Shown here piece by piece: positions 44,547 to 52,772 of a DNA stretch of 64,000 nucleotides (within the stretch, counting starts at the first letter, position 1; every line of letters begins with the position of its first letter). Made by a program: the position numbers and the translations under genes. The notes beneath the pieces are model-generated. The model made no database searches. It saw only the letters and a list, made by a program, of their open reading frames with translations, and was not told the origin of the DNA. This DNA comes from Streptomyces longwoodensis (lineage in GTDB: Bacteria; Actinomycetota; Actinomycetes; Streptomycetales; Streptomycetaceae): contig NZ_KQ948555.1 in NCBI RefSeq assembly GCF_001514125.1, positions 329,115 through 393,114 of the forward strand. The letters are read 5' to 3'.

Positions 44547-44593
44547 CCCCCCGGCCGTCAGCCCGCCCGTCACCGCGGCCGTCACCCCGCCCG

Positions 44594-45643
44594 TCACCGC
44601 GGCAGCACCACGACGTACGCGGCCGGGTCCCGGTCGCCCGCCGCCATCAGCGCCGTGCGGATCACCGCCGCCTGCTGCTCGGCCGCGTCGCGCAGCTTGC
44701 GCGGGGTGACGTGCACGACCGTGATGCCCAGCCGCTCCAGGTGCTCCCGCTTGCGCGCGTACTCCGACCACAGCGCGTCCTCGTCCTGGCGGGGCGCGCG
44801 GGTGTCCAGCTCCACCGCGACCGCCTGCTCCGGCCAGTACGCGTCGAGGCCGCCGAGGTGCGGTCCGCCGGGCAGGCGCAGGTCGACGTTCCACACCGGG
44901 TCGGGCAGGCCGTACGCGCGCACCATGCGGTAGAGCCGCTCCTCGGCGATCGCCCGCCCCTCCGCCAGCAGCGAGTCCACCGCGTCCACCACGTGCGGCC
45001 GGGTGAGCAGCTTCGCCCGGGTCAGCTCCCGCACCACCGCGGCCGGTTCGCAGTGACCGCCGCGCACCGCCTCGGTCAGCAGCCGCCGGACCGCCCCGGC
45101 GTCCGTCAGCTCCGCCACCGCGTCGGCCAGCGCCCGCGGCACCGGCGCCACCGGGACGCCCGTCACCTGCTCGGGCGCGGGCAGCTCGGCGGTGCGCACG
45201 ATCCGCGCGCACCCGGTCGAGCGCAGCCGGCGCAGCCGGGGCACCAGGACGTCGACCCGCTCCAGCGACAGCAGCGGGGGAGCGCAGGTGAAGCCGTGGA
45301 GGGTGAGGGCCGCCAGGCCGGTGATCATCGCGTCGGCGTACGCCGCCCGGTGCGGGCCCCCGGCCCCCGGCTGGACCGGCACCGCGGGGGAGACGGTCTG
45401 CCGGGCGGCGTACAGCAGGACCGCGTGCAGGCGCTCCTCGCCGGTGGGCGGCCCGGGGTGGAGCAGGTACACGCCCGGCAGGAACTGCTGCCAGGGGCCG
45501 CCGGGCCGGCACTGCTCGGTGGTTTCGGCGGGCGAGACGCCGTGGCTGCGCAGCTGCGCCGTGGTCAGGACGCGCCGCTGGACGTCCGAGAGGTGGCGCA
45601 GCGGGCGGGGGGAGAGCGGGGGGACCGGGGTGTTGTGGTTCAT
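44594..45643 (-). CDS. AbiEi-like / DUF559-type protein with possible PD-(D/E)XK fold
   Basis: A 349-residue protein. The N-terminal part (RRVLTTAQLRSHGVSPAE) resembles the winged helix of AbiEi-type antitoxin proteins. The C-terminal part, about 270-340, holds a Vsr/DUF559-like nuclease pattern: LDAYWPEQAVAVELDTR, KREHLERLGITVVHVTPRKL. No AbiEii nucleotidyltransferase toxin gene adjoins it. Many solitary actinobacterial genes of this type have no known function. ATG at 45643 has a weak ribosome site. Confidence 0.75.
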   Translation of the reverse strand: MNHNTPVPPLSPRPLRHLSDVQRRVLTTAQLRSHGVSPAETTEQCRPGGPWQQFLPGVYLLHPGPPTGEERLHAVLLYAARQTVSPAVPVQPGAGGPHRAAYADAMITGLAALTLHGFTCAPPLLSLERVDVLVPRLRRLRSTGCARIVRTAELPAPEQVTGVPVAPVPRALADAVAELTDAGAVRRLLTEAVRGGHCEPAAVVRELTRAKLLTRPHVVDAVDSLLAEGRAIAEERLYRMVRAYGLPDPVWNVDLRLPGGPHLGGLDAYWPEQAVAVELDTRAPRQDEDALWSEYARKREHLERLGITVVHVTPRKLRDAAEQQAAVIRTALMAAGDRDPAAYVVVLPR

Positions 45644-45756
45644 GACCCGGGGATTCCCGCGCCGGATCGGCTGCTTAACCGCTGTTACACGCTCGTCGAC
45701 CATTCCGGACAAGCGCGTACTAAAGGACGGGTGTTCGGATGCCGATAGGCGCCGAA

Positions 45757-45789
45757 AACCCCTGGTCCCCGAGGGTGGGTCCAGGGGTT
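45757..45789 (-). terminator. Terminator of the second pepN gene
   Basis: AACCCCTGG and CCAGGGGTT form a 9-bp stem with a 15-base loop 70 bases past the stop; on the minus strand the stem runs into GTTTTCGG. Confidence 0.7.
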
Positions 45790-45858
45790 ACGGTGACGAT
45801 TGCCCGAATTTCGTAACGGTGACCGTCGGCCCCATCGTTGGCCAAAGGCCGCCGGAGG

Positions 45859-48447
45859 TCAGGGTGCCGTGGCCTCCGCCCGGGCGTCGCACTCCTGGCC
45901 GCGCAGGGTCCGCGCCAGGTCGTCCCGCGCCTCCAGCACCAGCCGGCGCAGCGCCGGCGGCGCGTCCTCGTGCGCGGTGAGCCACGCGTCGGTCGCCGCC
46001 AGCGTCGCGGGGGAGTCCTGCAGCGACGGGAACAGGCCCGACACCACGTCCATGCCGATCTGGATGGACCGCTCGGCCCACACCCGCTCGATCGCCGCGA
46101 AGTACTTCTCGGTGTACGGCGCGAGCAGCTCCCGCTGGGAGGACTGCGAGAAGCCCGCGATGGTGGCCCCCACCAGCGCGTTGGACAGCGCGTCCGACTC
46201 CACGACCTGCGCCCACGCCTGCGCCTTCACCGCGGCCGAGGGGCGCGCGGCCAGGCAGCGCACCTGGTGGCGCTTGCCGGACGCCGTGTCGTCGCGGGTC
46301 AGCTCGGCCGCCAGGACCTGCTCGTCGGCGACGCCGTGCGCGGCCAGCGGCTCCAGGAACGCCCAGCGCAGCTCCTGGTCCACCTCCAGACCGTCGATCT
46401 TCCCGGTGCCGTCCAGGAGCTCGCCCAGCAGCCGCAGGTCAGCCTCGCCGCCGGCCACCGCGGCGTAGAAGCGGGCCCAGGTGAGCTGCTGCTCGCTGCC
46501 CGGCGCGGCCTCCCGCAGCTCCGCCAGCGCGCCCTCGGCCAGCAGCCGCTCACCGGTGGGCCGCCAGCCGGGCGCCGCGTAGTGCTCCAGCGCCGACCTC
46601 GCCCACGCGTGCAGCATCTGCAGCACGCCGATGTCGCTCTCGCGCCCCGCGAACCGCAGCACCAGCGCGATGAACTCCCGTGCCGGCAGCAGCGCGTCCC
46701 GGGTCAGGTTCCACAGCGCCGACCAGCACAGGGCGCGGGCCAGCGGGTCGGTCAGCGCGCCCAGGTGCGCCCGGAGCGTGTCCAGCGAGGTCGCGTCGAA
46801 GCGGATCTTGCAGTAGGTCAGGTCGTCGTCGTTGACCAGCACCAGCTCGGGCGCCCCGGCGCCGGCCAGCTCCGTGACGACCGTGCGCGGGCCGTCGACG
46901 TCCACCTCGGCGCGCGCGTATCGCTCCAGCGCCCCGGCCGGGGTGCGCCGGTACAGCCCGACCGCGACCCGGTGCGGCCGCAGCTCCGGGTGCGACTCGG
47001 CGGCCTCCTGCAGCACCGCCAGCTCGTCGATGCGGCCCTCGGCGTCCAGCAGCACCTGCGGGGTGAGGGCGTTCACGCCCGCCGTCTGCAGCCAGGACCG
47101 CGCCCACGTGCCCATGTCCCGGCCGCTGGTCTCGGCCAGCACCGACAGCAGGTCGCCCAGGCGCGTGTTGCCGTACGCGTGCCGCTTGAAGTAGCGCCGC
47201 GCGCCCTCCAGGAAGGCGTCCTGGCCGACGTACGCCACCAGCTGCTTGAGTACCGAGGCGCCCTTGGCGTAGGTGATGCCGTCGAAGTTGAGCTTGGCGT
47301 CCTGCAGGTCGCGGATGTCGGCGGTGATCGGGTGGGTGGAGGGCAGCTGGTCGGCGCGGTACGCCCACGCCTTGCGGCGGTTGGCGAAGGTGATCCAGGC
47401 GTCGGTGAACCGGGTCGCGCCGACGTTGGCGAAGGTGCCCATGAAGTCGGCGAACGACTCCTTCAGCCACAGGTCGTCCCACCAGGCCATGGTGACCAGG
47501 TCACCGAACCACATGTGGGCCATCTCGTGCAGGATCACGTTGGCCCGGGCCTCGTAGGAGGACCGGGTGACCTTGCCCCGGAAGATGAACTCCTCGCGGA
47601 AGGTGACCAGCCCCGGGTTCTCCATCGCGCCGAGGTTGTACTCGGGCACGAACGCCTGGTCGTACTTGCCGAAGGGGTACGGGTAGTCGAAGTGCTCGTG
47701 GAAGAAGTCCAGGCCCTGCTTGGTCACCAGGAACACGTCGTCGGCGTCGAAGTGCGGGGCGAGCCCCTTGCGGCACAGGGCGCCGAGCGGGATGCGCAGC
47801 GTGGAGCCGTCGGGCAGCTCGCGCTCGTAGGAGTCGGTGACGTAGTGGTACGGGCCCGCCACGACGCAGGTGATGTACGTCGAGATCGGCCGGGTCTCCG
47901 CGAACCGCCACACGCCGTCCGTGAGGGTGCCGGCGCCGTTGCTCCACACCGTCCACCCCTCGGGCGCGCGCACCTCGAAGCGGAACGGCGCCTTGAGGTC
48001 GGGCTGCTCGAAGTTCGTGAACACCCGGCGGGAGTCGGCCGGCTCGTACTGCGTGTACAGGTAGACCTCGCCGTCCTCCGGGTCGACGAAGCGGTGCAGG
48101 CCCTCACCGGTGCGCGAGTAGGCGCACTGCGCGTCCACGACCAGCTCGTTCTCGGCGGCCAGGTCCTCCAGCGCGATCCGGGAGCCGTCGAAGACCTCGG
48201 CCGGGTCCAGGTCGCGGCCGTTGAGGGAGACGGCCGTCACCCGCGGCGCGATCAGGTCGGCGAAGGCCGAGGCGCCCGGCTCGTTGCAGCGGAAGCGGAC
48301 CGTGGTCACCGAGCGGAAGGTGCGCGGCCCGTCGGCGGGGGCGTCGCCGACCGCCGAGCGCACGTCGAGGGACACGTCGTACCCCTCGACGGACAACAGG
48401 GCGGCCCGCTCCCGGGCTTCGTCGCGGGACAGGTTCTCACCGGGCAC
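45859..48447 (-). CDS. pepN: Aminopeptidase N, M1 family (second paralogue)
   Basis: An 862-residue M1 peptidase with GAMENPG near 272 and HEMAHMWFGDLVTMAWWDDLWLKE near 305. It shares long blocks with the first paralogue, for example FDGITYAKGASVLKQLVAYVG and DQLPSTHPI, showing an old duplication rather than a recent copy. It lacks a signal peptide. GTG at 48447 has GGGAG seven bases upstream. Substrate preference probably differs between the two. Confidence 0.95.
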   Translation of the reverse strand: MPGENLSRDEARERAALLSVEGYDVSLDVRSAVGDAPADGPRTFRSVTTVRFRCNEPGASAFADLIAPRVTAVSLNGRDLDPAEVFDGSRIALEDLAAENELVVDAQCAYSRTGEGLHRFVDPEDGEVYLYTQYEPADSRRVFTNFEQPDLKAPFRFEVRAPEGWTVWSNGAGTLTDGVWRFAETRPISTYITCVVAGPYHYVTDSYERELPDGSTLRIPLGALCRKGLAPHFDADDVFLVTKQGLDFFHEHFDYPYPFGKYDQAFVPEYNLGAMENPGLVTFREEFIFRGKVTRSSYEARANVILHEMAHMWFGDLVTMAWWDDLWLKESFADFMGTFANVGATRFTDAWITFANRRKAWAYRADQLPSTHPITADIRDLQDAKLNFDGITYAKGASVLKQLVAYVGQDAFLEGARRYFKRHAYGNTRLGDLLSVLAETSGRDMGTWARSWLQTAGVNALTPQVLLDAEGRIDELAVLQEAAESHPELRPHRVAVGLYRRTPAGALERYARAEVDVDGPRTVVTELAGAGAPELVLVNDDDLTYCKIRFDATSLDTLRAHLGALTDPLARALCWSALWNLTRDALLPAREFIALVLRFAGRESDIGVLQMLHAWARSALEHYAAPGWRPTGERLLAEGALAELREAAPGSEQQLTWARFYAAVAGGEADLRLLGELLDGTGKIDGLEVDQELRWAFLEPLAAHGVADEQVLAAELTRDDTASGKRHQVRCLAARPSAAVKAQAWAQVVESDALSNALVGATIAGFSQSSQRELLAPYTEKYFAAIERVWAERSIQIGMDVVSGLFPSLQDSPATLAATDAWLTAHEDAPPALRRLVLEARDDLARTLRGQECDARAEATAP

Positions 48448-48600
48448 GGGCGGACTCCCTCACTGCGTGTGCCGAGGTCAAGTGACAGGCCCGATCCTGC
48501 CACGCGCCCCTGACGCCGGGCAGCAGGGAATGACCGGGGCGACCGCCGGCGTTGTCCCGGGGAACGCTGCATCGCGCCGCTGAGCTCGCTGAGGAGAGAC

Positions 48601-49245
48601 ATGTCGGAGAAGACGCCCGTCGACTTCTGGTTCGACCCGCTGTGCCCGTGGGCGTGGATGACCTCCCGCTGGGTGCTGGAGGTGGAGAAGGTCCGGGACA
48701 TCGAGGTGCGCTGGCACGTGATGAGCCTGGCCGTCCTCAACGAGGACAAGCTCGACGAGCTGCCCGCGGAGTACCGGGAGATGCTGGCCACCAAGGCGTG
48801 GAAGCCGATCCGGGTGGTCACCGCCGCCTGGCAGAAGCACGGCGACGACGTCCTCGGCCCGCTGTACACCGCGCTCGGCACCCGCATCCACAACAACGGC
48901 GAGGGCCCGACCGTGGAGGCCGTCGCCGGTGCGCTCGCGGACGTCGGCCTGCCCGCCGACCTCATCGACTACGCCGACCAGGAGGACTTCGAGTTCGACG
49001 CCGAGCTGCGCGCCTCCCACAAGGAGGGCATCGAGAAGGTCGGCCAGGAGGTGGGCACCCCGGTCATCGCCGTGCCCGGCCCCGACGGCGAGCAGATCGC
49101 CTTCTTCGGCCCGGTCGTCACCCCCGCGCCGAAGGGCGAGGAGGCCGCCCGGCTGTGGGACGGCACCCTGGCCGTCGCCTCGGTCCCCGGCTTCTACGAG
49201 ATCAAGCGCACCCGGACCAAGGGCCCGGACTTCAGCAACCTCTGA
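48601..49245 (+). CDS. DsbA-fold protein of the Rv2466c (mycothiol-dependent nitroreductase) family
   Basis: A 214-residue thioredoxin-fold protein. VDFWFDPLCPWAWMTSRWVLEV, RDIEVRWHVMSLAVLNE, LYTALGTRIHNNGEGPT and VASVPGFYEIKRTRT follow mycobacterial Rv2466c closely as I recall it. Rv2466c has a CPWC active site and uses mycothiol to reduce nitro compounds. Here the motif is CPWA, so the second Cys is missing and a monothiol mechanism with mycothiol is expected. ATG follows GAGGAGA. It is divergent from pepN. Confidence 0.9.
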   Translation: MSEKTPVDFWFDPLCPWAWMTSRWVLEVEKVRDIEVRWHVMSLAVLNEDKLDELPAEYREMLATKAWKPIRVVTAAWQKHGDDVLGPLYTALGTRIHNNGEGPTVEAVAGALADVGLPADLIDYADQEDFEFDAELRASHKEGIEKVGQEVGTPVIAVPGPDGEQIAFFGPVVTPAPKGEEAARLWDGTLAVASVPGFYEIKRTRTKGPDFSNL

Positions 49246-49272
49246 GCCCCACCCCACGGATCCCGGCGGTCT

Positions 49273-49518
49273 TCACACGCCTTCCGCACCGGGCTCCGGC
49301 ATCTTCCGGGGCGGGTCGAGCGGCTTGACCCGCCAGGCGGTGCGGATGGTGCGGCAGTCCCGTTCGGTGCTGACGCAGATCCAGTGGTCGTCCACGTAGG
49401 CGCGGGGCCCGAGGCCCCGCAGCGCGCGGATGACACCGCGCTCCCGGTCGTCCTTGGGCTGCCGGTGCGGCTGGTACGTACCGCAGGTGTGACAGGGCAG
49501 CGACCTCTCCATCGGCAT
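49273..49518 (-). CDS. Small cysteine-containing hypothetical protein
   Basis: About 81 residues. CHTCG near the N-terminus and a later Cys pair (WICVSTERDC) suggest a small zinc-binding or redox protein; an Arg-rich centre (DDRERGVIRALRGLG) may bind nucleic acid. Start uncertain: ATG at 49518 or 49512, or a GTG ten codons earlier. It lies downstream of sodF on the same strand beyond a strong hairpin. Confidence 0.6.
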   Translation of the reverse strand: MPMERSLPCHTCGTYQPHRQPKDDRERGVIRALRGLGPRAYVDDHWICVSTERDCRTIRTAWRVKPLDPPRKMPEPGAEGV

Positions 49519-49549
49519 CCCGCCACGATGGCCCGGAATCCCGCACACG

Positions 49550-49590
49550 GGAAGGCCCCCCGCGCGTCACGTCCGCGCAGGGGGCCTTCC
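49550..49590. terminator. Strong hairpin at the end of the sodF 3' UTR
   Basis: GGAAGGCCCCC pairs with GGGGGCCTTCC, enclosing a second stem GCGCG/CGCGC with one mismatch between. On the minus strand it closes the sodF message about 117 bases after the stop. On the plus strand it is followed by TTCTTTCC. Confidence 0.75.
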
Positions 49591-49645
49591 TTCTTTCCTC
49601 GACCTGCCCGCGTGAAGGGTGAGAAGACGATCACGAGGCAGGACG
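49550..49645 (-). ncRNA. Candidate s-SodF small RNA in the sodF 3' UTR
   Basis: In S. coelicolor a roughly 90-base RNA processed from the sodF 3' UTR base-pairs with sodN mRNA and lowers it (published). The same arrangement is visible: a 117-base 3' UTR ending in a strong hairpin, with the single-stranded segment GTCTTCTCACCCTTCAC complementary to a ribosome site of the type AAGGGTGAG. The 5' processing end is estimated from the published size. Confidence 0.6.
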
Positions 49646-49666
49646 CACCGGGGTGCGGGAGCGGGC

Positions 49667-50314
49667 TCAGGGCGTCGGCAGCAGCACGTTCCCGCGGGTC
49701 CGGGCGGCCGCCAGGCGGCGGGCGACGTCCTGCCAGTTCACGACCTGCCACATCGCCTCGATGAAGTCGACCTTCTGGTTCCGGTACTGGAGGTAGAAGG
49801 CGTGCTCCCAGGCGTCGAACACCAGCAGGGGGACGGCGCCCTGGCCGACGTTGCCCTGGTGGTCGTAGACCTGCTCCACGACCAGCCGACCGCTGAGCGG
49901 CTCGTGGGCGAGGACGCCCCAGCCGGAGCCCTGGGTGGTCGCGGCGGCCTTTGACAGCTGGGCCTTGAACCCGGCGAAGGAGCCGAAGGACTCCCGGATC
50001 GCCTCGGCCAGGTCACCGACGCCGTCCTGCGCCAGCGGCTCGCCGCCGCCGTCCTTCGGGCCCGTCATGTTCTGCCAGTAGATCGAGTGCAGGACGTGCC
50101 CCGACAGGTGGAAGGCCAGGTTCTTCTCCAGGCCGCCCAGCGAGCCCCACTGCTCCTTGTCGCGCGCCTCGGCCAGCTGCTCCAGCGTGTCGTTGGCGCC
50201 CTTCACGTAGGCCGCGTGGTGCTTGTCGTGGTGCAGCTCGATGATCTCCGGGCTGATCACGGGTGCCAGCGCCGCGTAGTCGTACGGCAGGTCGGGCAGC
50301 GTGTACACGGGCAT
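49667..50314 (-). CDS. sodF: Fe/Mn superoxide dismutase SodF
   Basis: A 215-residue enzyme with the four metal ligands: His in LHHDKHHAAYV, His in LAFHLSGHVLHS, and Asp/His in VFDAWEHAFYLQY. GWGVLAHEPL and QNQK-type features match the Fe/Mn family. It dismutates superoxide in the cytosol. A Nur box directly upstream indicates repression by nickel-bound Nur, which in Streptomyces switches between SodF and the Ni enzyme SodN. Start ATG has GAGGGG upstream. Confidence 0.96.
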   Translation of the reverse strand: MPVYTLPDLPYDYAALAPVISPEIIELHHDKHHAAYVKGANDTLEQLAEARDKEQWGSLGGLEKNLAFHLSGHVLHSIYWQNMTGPKDGGGEPLAQDGVGDLAEAIRESFGSFAGFKAQLSKAAATTQGSGWGVLAHEPLSGRLVVEQVYDHQGNVGQGAVPLLVFDAWEHAFYLQYRNQKVDFIEAMWQVVNWQDVARRLAAARTRGNVLLPTP

Positions 50315-50335
50315 GCGCGGGGTCCCCTCGGCTTA

Positions 50336-50352
50336 TTGCAACTAGCTCGCAA
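50336..50352 (-). promoter_or_regulatory. Nur box in the sodF promoter
   Basis: TTGCAA-N5-TCGCAA fits the published Nur consensus tTGCaa-N5-ttGCAA with one change. It lies 22 bases before the start codon, where a bound repressor would block transcription when nickel is available. Confidence 0.82.
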
Positions 50353-50370
50353 CAACAACCTAGCAGCAAG

Positions 50371-50400
50371 AAGCCCCCGTGGACGAGACCACGGGGGCTT
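50371..50400 (-). terminator. Terminator of the sulfonate operon
   Basis: AAGCCCCCGTGG and CCACGGGGGCTT form a perfect 12-bp stem with a 6-base loop, 22 bases past the TauD-type gene stop; the minus strand continues CTTGCTGC. Confidence 0.8.
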
Positions 50401-50422
50401 TCGCGCGGTGGCCGGCGCGTCC

Positions 50423-51313
50423 CTACGCCGCCAGGGGCGTGTAGTGCGAGGCGTCGCCCTCGATCGAGTAGCTCTCCTTGCCCTCGACACCGACCGGGAC
50501 GTCCCCGGCGACGGTCACCCGGTGCAGCCGGCGGGGCAGGCCGTCGTAGTTGTCGATGGCGTAGTGCTGGGTGATGCGGTTGTCGAAGACGACCAGCTGG
50601 TTCTCCGACCAGCGGTGGCGCAGCACGTTCTCCGGCCGGGTGACGTACGACTGGAGCAGGTCGAGCAGCTTGCGGGACTCGCCGAGCGACAGCCCCACCA
50701 GGCGCTGCGCGAACCCGCCGATGAACAGGCCGCGTTCGCCGGTCAGCGGGTGCACGCGCACCACCGGGTGGACGGTGCGGTACTTGATCGAGGTGAACTG
50801 CGCGCGCTGGGCGGCCTTGTCCTCGTCGATGTCCTCCTCCGGCACGGCGTAGTCGTAGTCGTTGGTGTGCTCCGCCCACAGCGTGTCGGCGAGCCGGCGC
50901 AGCGGCTCGGGCAGGTCGCGGTAGGCGGCGGCCTGGTTGGCGATCAGCGTCTCGCCGCCGTACGGCGGGACGGTGAGCGAGCGCAGGGTGGTGGCCTGCG
51001 GCGGGTTGAGGACGAACGTGACGTCGGTGTGCCAGTGGTTGGCGCGGCCCCGCTCGCTGTCGACGGGCAGCACGTTCGGGGCGTCCGCCACGGCGCCGAC
51101 CGTCGGGTGGGCGGTGGTGAGGTCGCCGAACCTGCGGGCGAACGCCTGCTGGCCGGCGTCGTCCAGGCCGTGCGCGTCGAGGACGAGCGCCTTGTGCGTG
51201 TTCAGCGCCTCCCGGAGCGCGGCGACCTCCGACTCGGCGAGCGGGCGGGTGAGGTCGACGCCGGAGACGTGCGCGCCGATCCGGGCGGTGACCTTGGTGA
51301 TCTCGATGCTCAT
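50423..51313 (-). CDS. TauD/TfdA-family alpha-ketoglutarate-dependent dioxygenase
   Basis: A 296-residue non-haem iron enzyme: HWHTDVTF gives the HxD ligands near 93-95, and RRLHRVTVAGD gives the distal His. PPYGGETLIANQAAAY is typical of TauD and alkylsulfatase AtsK. It releases sulfite or sulfate from taurine-like sulfonates or sulfate esters using 2-oxoglutarate and O2. It ends the operon beginning with the sulfonate-binding protein. ATG has GAGAGG upstream. Confidence 0.92.
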   Translation of the reverse strand: MSIEITKVTARIGAHVSGVDLTRPLAESEVAALREALNTHKALVLDAHGLDDAGQQAFARRFGDLTTAHPTVGAVADAPNVLPVDSERGRANHWHTDVTFVLNPPQATTLRSLTVPPYGGETLIANQAAAYRDLPEPLRRLADTLWAEHTNDYDYAVPEEDIDEDKAAQRAQFTSIKYRTVHPVVRVHPLTGERGLFIGGFAQRLVGLSLGESRKLLDLLQSYVTRPENVLRHRWSENQLVVFDNRITQHYAIDNYDGLPRRLHRVTVAGDVPVGVEGKESYSIEGDASHYTPLAA

Positions 51314-51357
51314 GACGGACCTCTCGTGACTGGAGGAAGGGCAGGGGTGGGGGCGGG

Positions 51358-52704
51358 TCAGACGAGGGCGGGTGCGCCGGCCGGGCGGACGTACTGGTTG
51401 GCCGGGCGGGGCAGGCCGTAGCGCTGGCGCAGGGTGGTGCGCGGGCCGTACTCGGTGCGCAGCAGGCCGCGGGCGCGCAGCAGCGGCACGACGTGGTCGA
51501 CGAACAGCTCCAGCCCGGACGGCAGCACCGGCGGCATGATGTTGAAGCCGTCGGCCGCGCCCTGGGTGAACCAGGTCTCGATCGCGTCGGCGACCTGCTC
51601 GGGCGTGCCCGCGAAGGTGAGGTGGCCGCGCCCGCCGCCCAGCCGGCCGATCAGCCGCCGCACGGTCAGCCGCTCGCGCCGGGCCAGTTCGACGACCAGG
51701 GTGTAGCGGCTCTTGGCGCCCTCGATCTCGCTCTCCGGGGGCAGGTCCGCGGGCAGCTCGGCGTCCAGGTCGAGGGAGCCGGCGGGCAGTTGCAGCAGCC
51801 GTTCGAGGTGCTCCACCCCGTGCCGGTGCACGATGTGGTCCTCCAGCAGCTCCTCCTGGGCGCGGGCCTCGGCCTCGGTGGAGCCGAGCACCGGGACGAT
51901 GCCGGGCAGCACCTTGACGTGCTCCGGGTCGCGCCCCTCCCGCACGGTGCGTGACTTCAGGTCGGCGTAGAAGGCCCGCGCGTCCTCGATGGTCTGCTGG
52001 GCGGTGAACACCGCCTCCGCGTACCGGGCGGCGAAGGCCTTGCCGTCCTCCGAGGAGCCGGCCTGTACCAGCAGCGGGTAACCCTGGGGCGTGCGCGGCA
52101 CGTTGAGGGCGCCCTCGACGCTGAAGTACCTCCCCCGGTGCCGGGGCGGGTGGATCTTGGCGTCGTCGCCCCAGACGCCGGCGGCCTTGTCGGCGACGAT
52201 CGCGTCGTCCTCCCAGCTGTCCCAGAGCTTCAGCGCCACGTCGAGGAACTCGGCGGCCCGGGCGTACCGCTCGGCGTGCGCGGGCTCGGCGTCCAGGCCG
52301 AAGTTGCGGGCCGCCTCCGCGCCGGCGGTGGTGACGATGTTCCAGCCCGCGCGGCCGCCGCTGATGATGTCCAGCGAGGCGAACTTGCGGGCCAGGTTGT
52401 AGGGGGAGTTGTAGGACGTGGAGGCGGTGGCGATCAGCCCGATGTGCTCGGTGGCCGTCGCCAGCGCGGTCAGCAGGGTGAGCGGTTCCAGCGCCCCGGC
52501 GGGGCGCTGCGCGACGCTGCTCCACAGCTGCGGGCCGTCGGCGAGGAACAGCGAGTCGAACGTGCCGCGTTCGGCGGTGCGGGCCAGCCGCACGTAGTGG
52601 GCGAGGTCGACGTGCGCCGACGGGTCGCTCTCAGGGAGTCGCCACGACGCCTCGTGGTGGCCGGTGGTCATCAGGAACGCGTTGAGGTGGAGCTGACGGG
52701 GCAT
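51358..52704 (-). CDS. FMN-dependent monooxygenase, LLM class (NtaA/SnaA/DszA subfamily)
   Basis: A 448-residue TIM-barrel flavin enzyme: LHLNAFLMTTGHHEASWR at the N-terminus, then STSYNSPYNLARKFASLDII and GRAGWNIVTTAGAEAARNFG are subfamily hallmarks. Members oxidise organosulfur or aminopolycarboxylate compounds with FMNH2 from a separate reductase, which is not encoded nearby. In this operon it probably cleaves a C-S bond of an imported sulfonate or sulfone. It starts 68 bases after the ATPase stop. Confidence 0.9.
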   Translation of the reverse strand: MPRQLHLNAFLMTTGHHEASWRLPESDPSAHVDLAHYVRLARTAERGTFDSLFLADGPQLWSSVAQRPAGALEPLTLLTALATATEHIGLIATASTSYNSPYNLARKFASLDIISGGRAGWNIVTTAGAEAARNFGLDAEPAHAERYARAAEFLDVALKLWDSWEDDAIVADKAAGVWGDDAKIHPPRHRGRYFSVEGALNVPRTPQGYPLLVQAGSSEDGKAFAARYAEAVFTAQQTIEDARAFYADLKSRTVREGRDPEHVKVLPGIVPVLGSTEAEARAQEELLEDHIVHRHGVEHLERLLQLPAGSLDLDAELPADLPPESEIEGAKSRYTLVVELARRERLTVRRLIGRLGGGRGHLTFAGTPEQVADAIETWFTQGAADGFNIMPPVLPSGLELFVDHVVPLLRARGLLRTEYGPRTTLRQRYGLPRPANQYVRPAGAPALV

Positions 52705-52772
52705 GGGGGTCCTTCACTGGGGGACGGGGGCGTCCGGGGTCTCGTGGGCACGGGGGAGGCGGGGATCGCCGC

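Noticed and set aside
44594..45643. An AbiE abortive-infection system
   Set aside because: Only an AbiEi-like protein is present. No nucleotidyltransferase AbiEii gene is beside it, so a defence pair is not supported.
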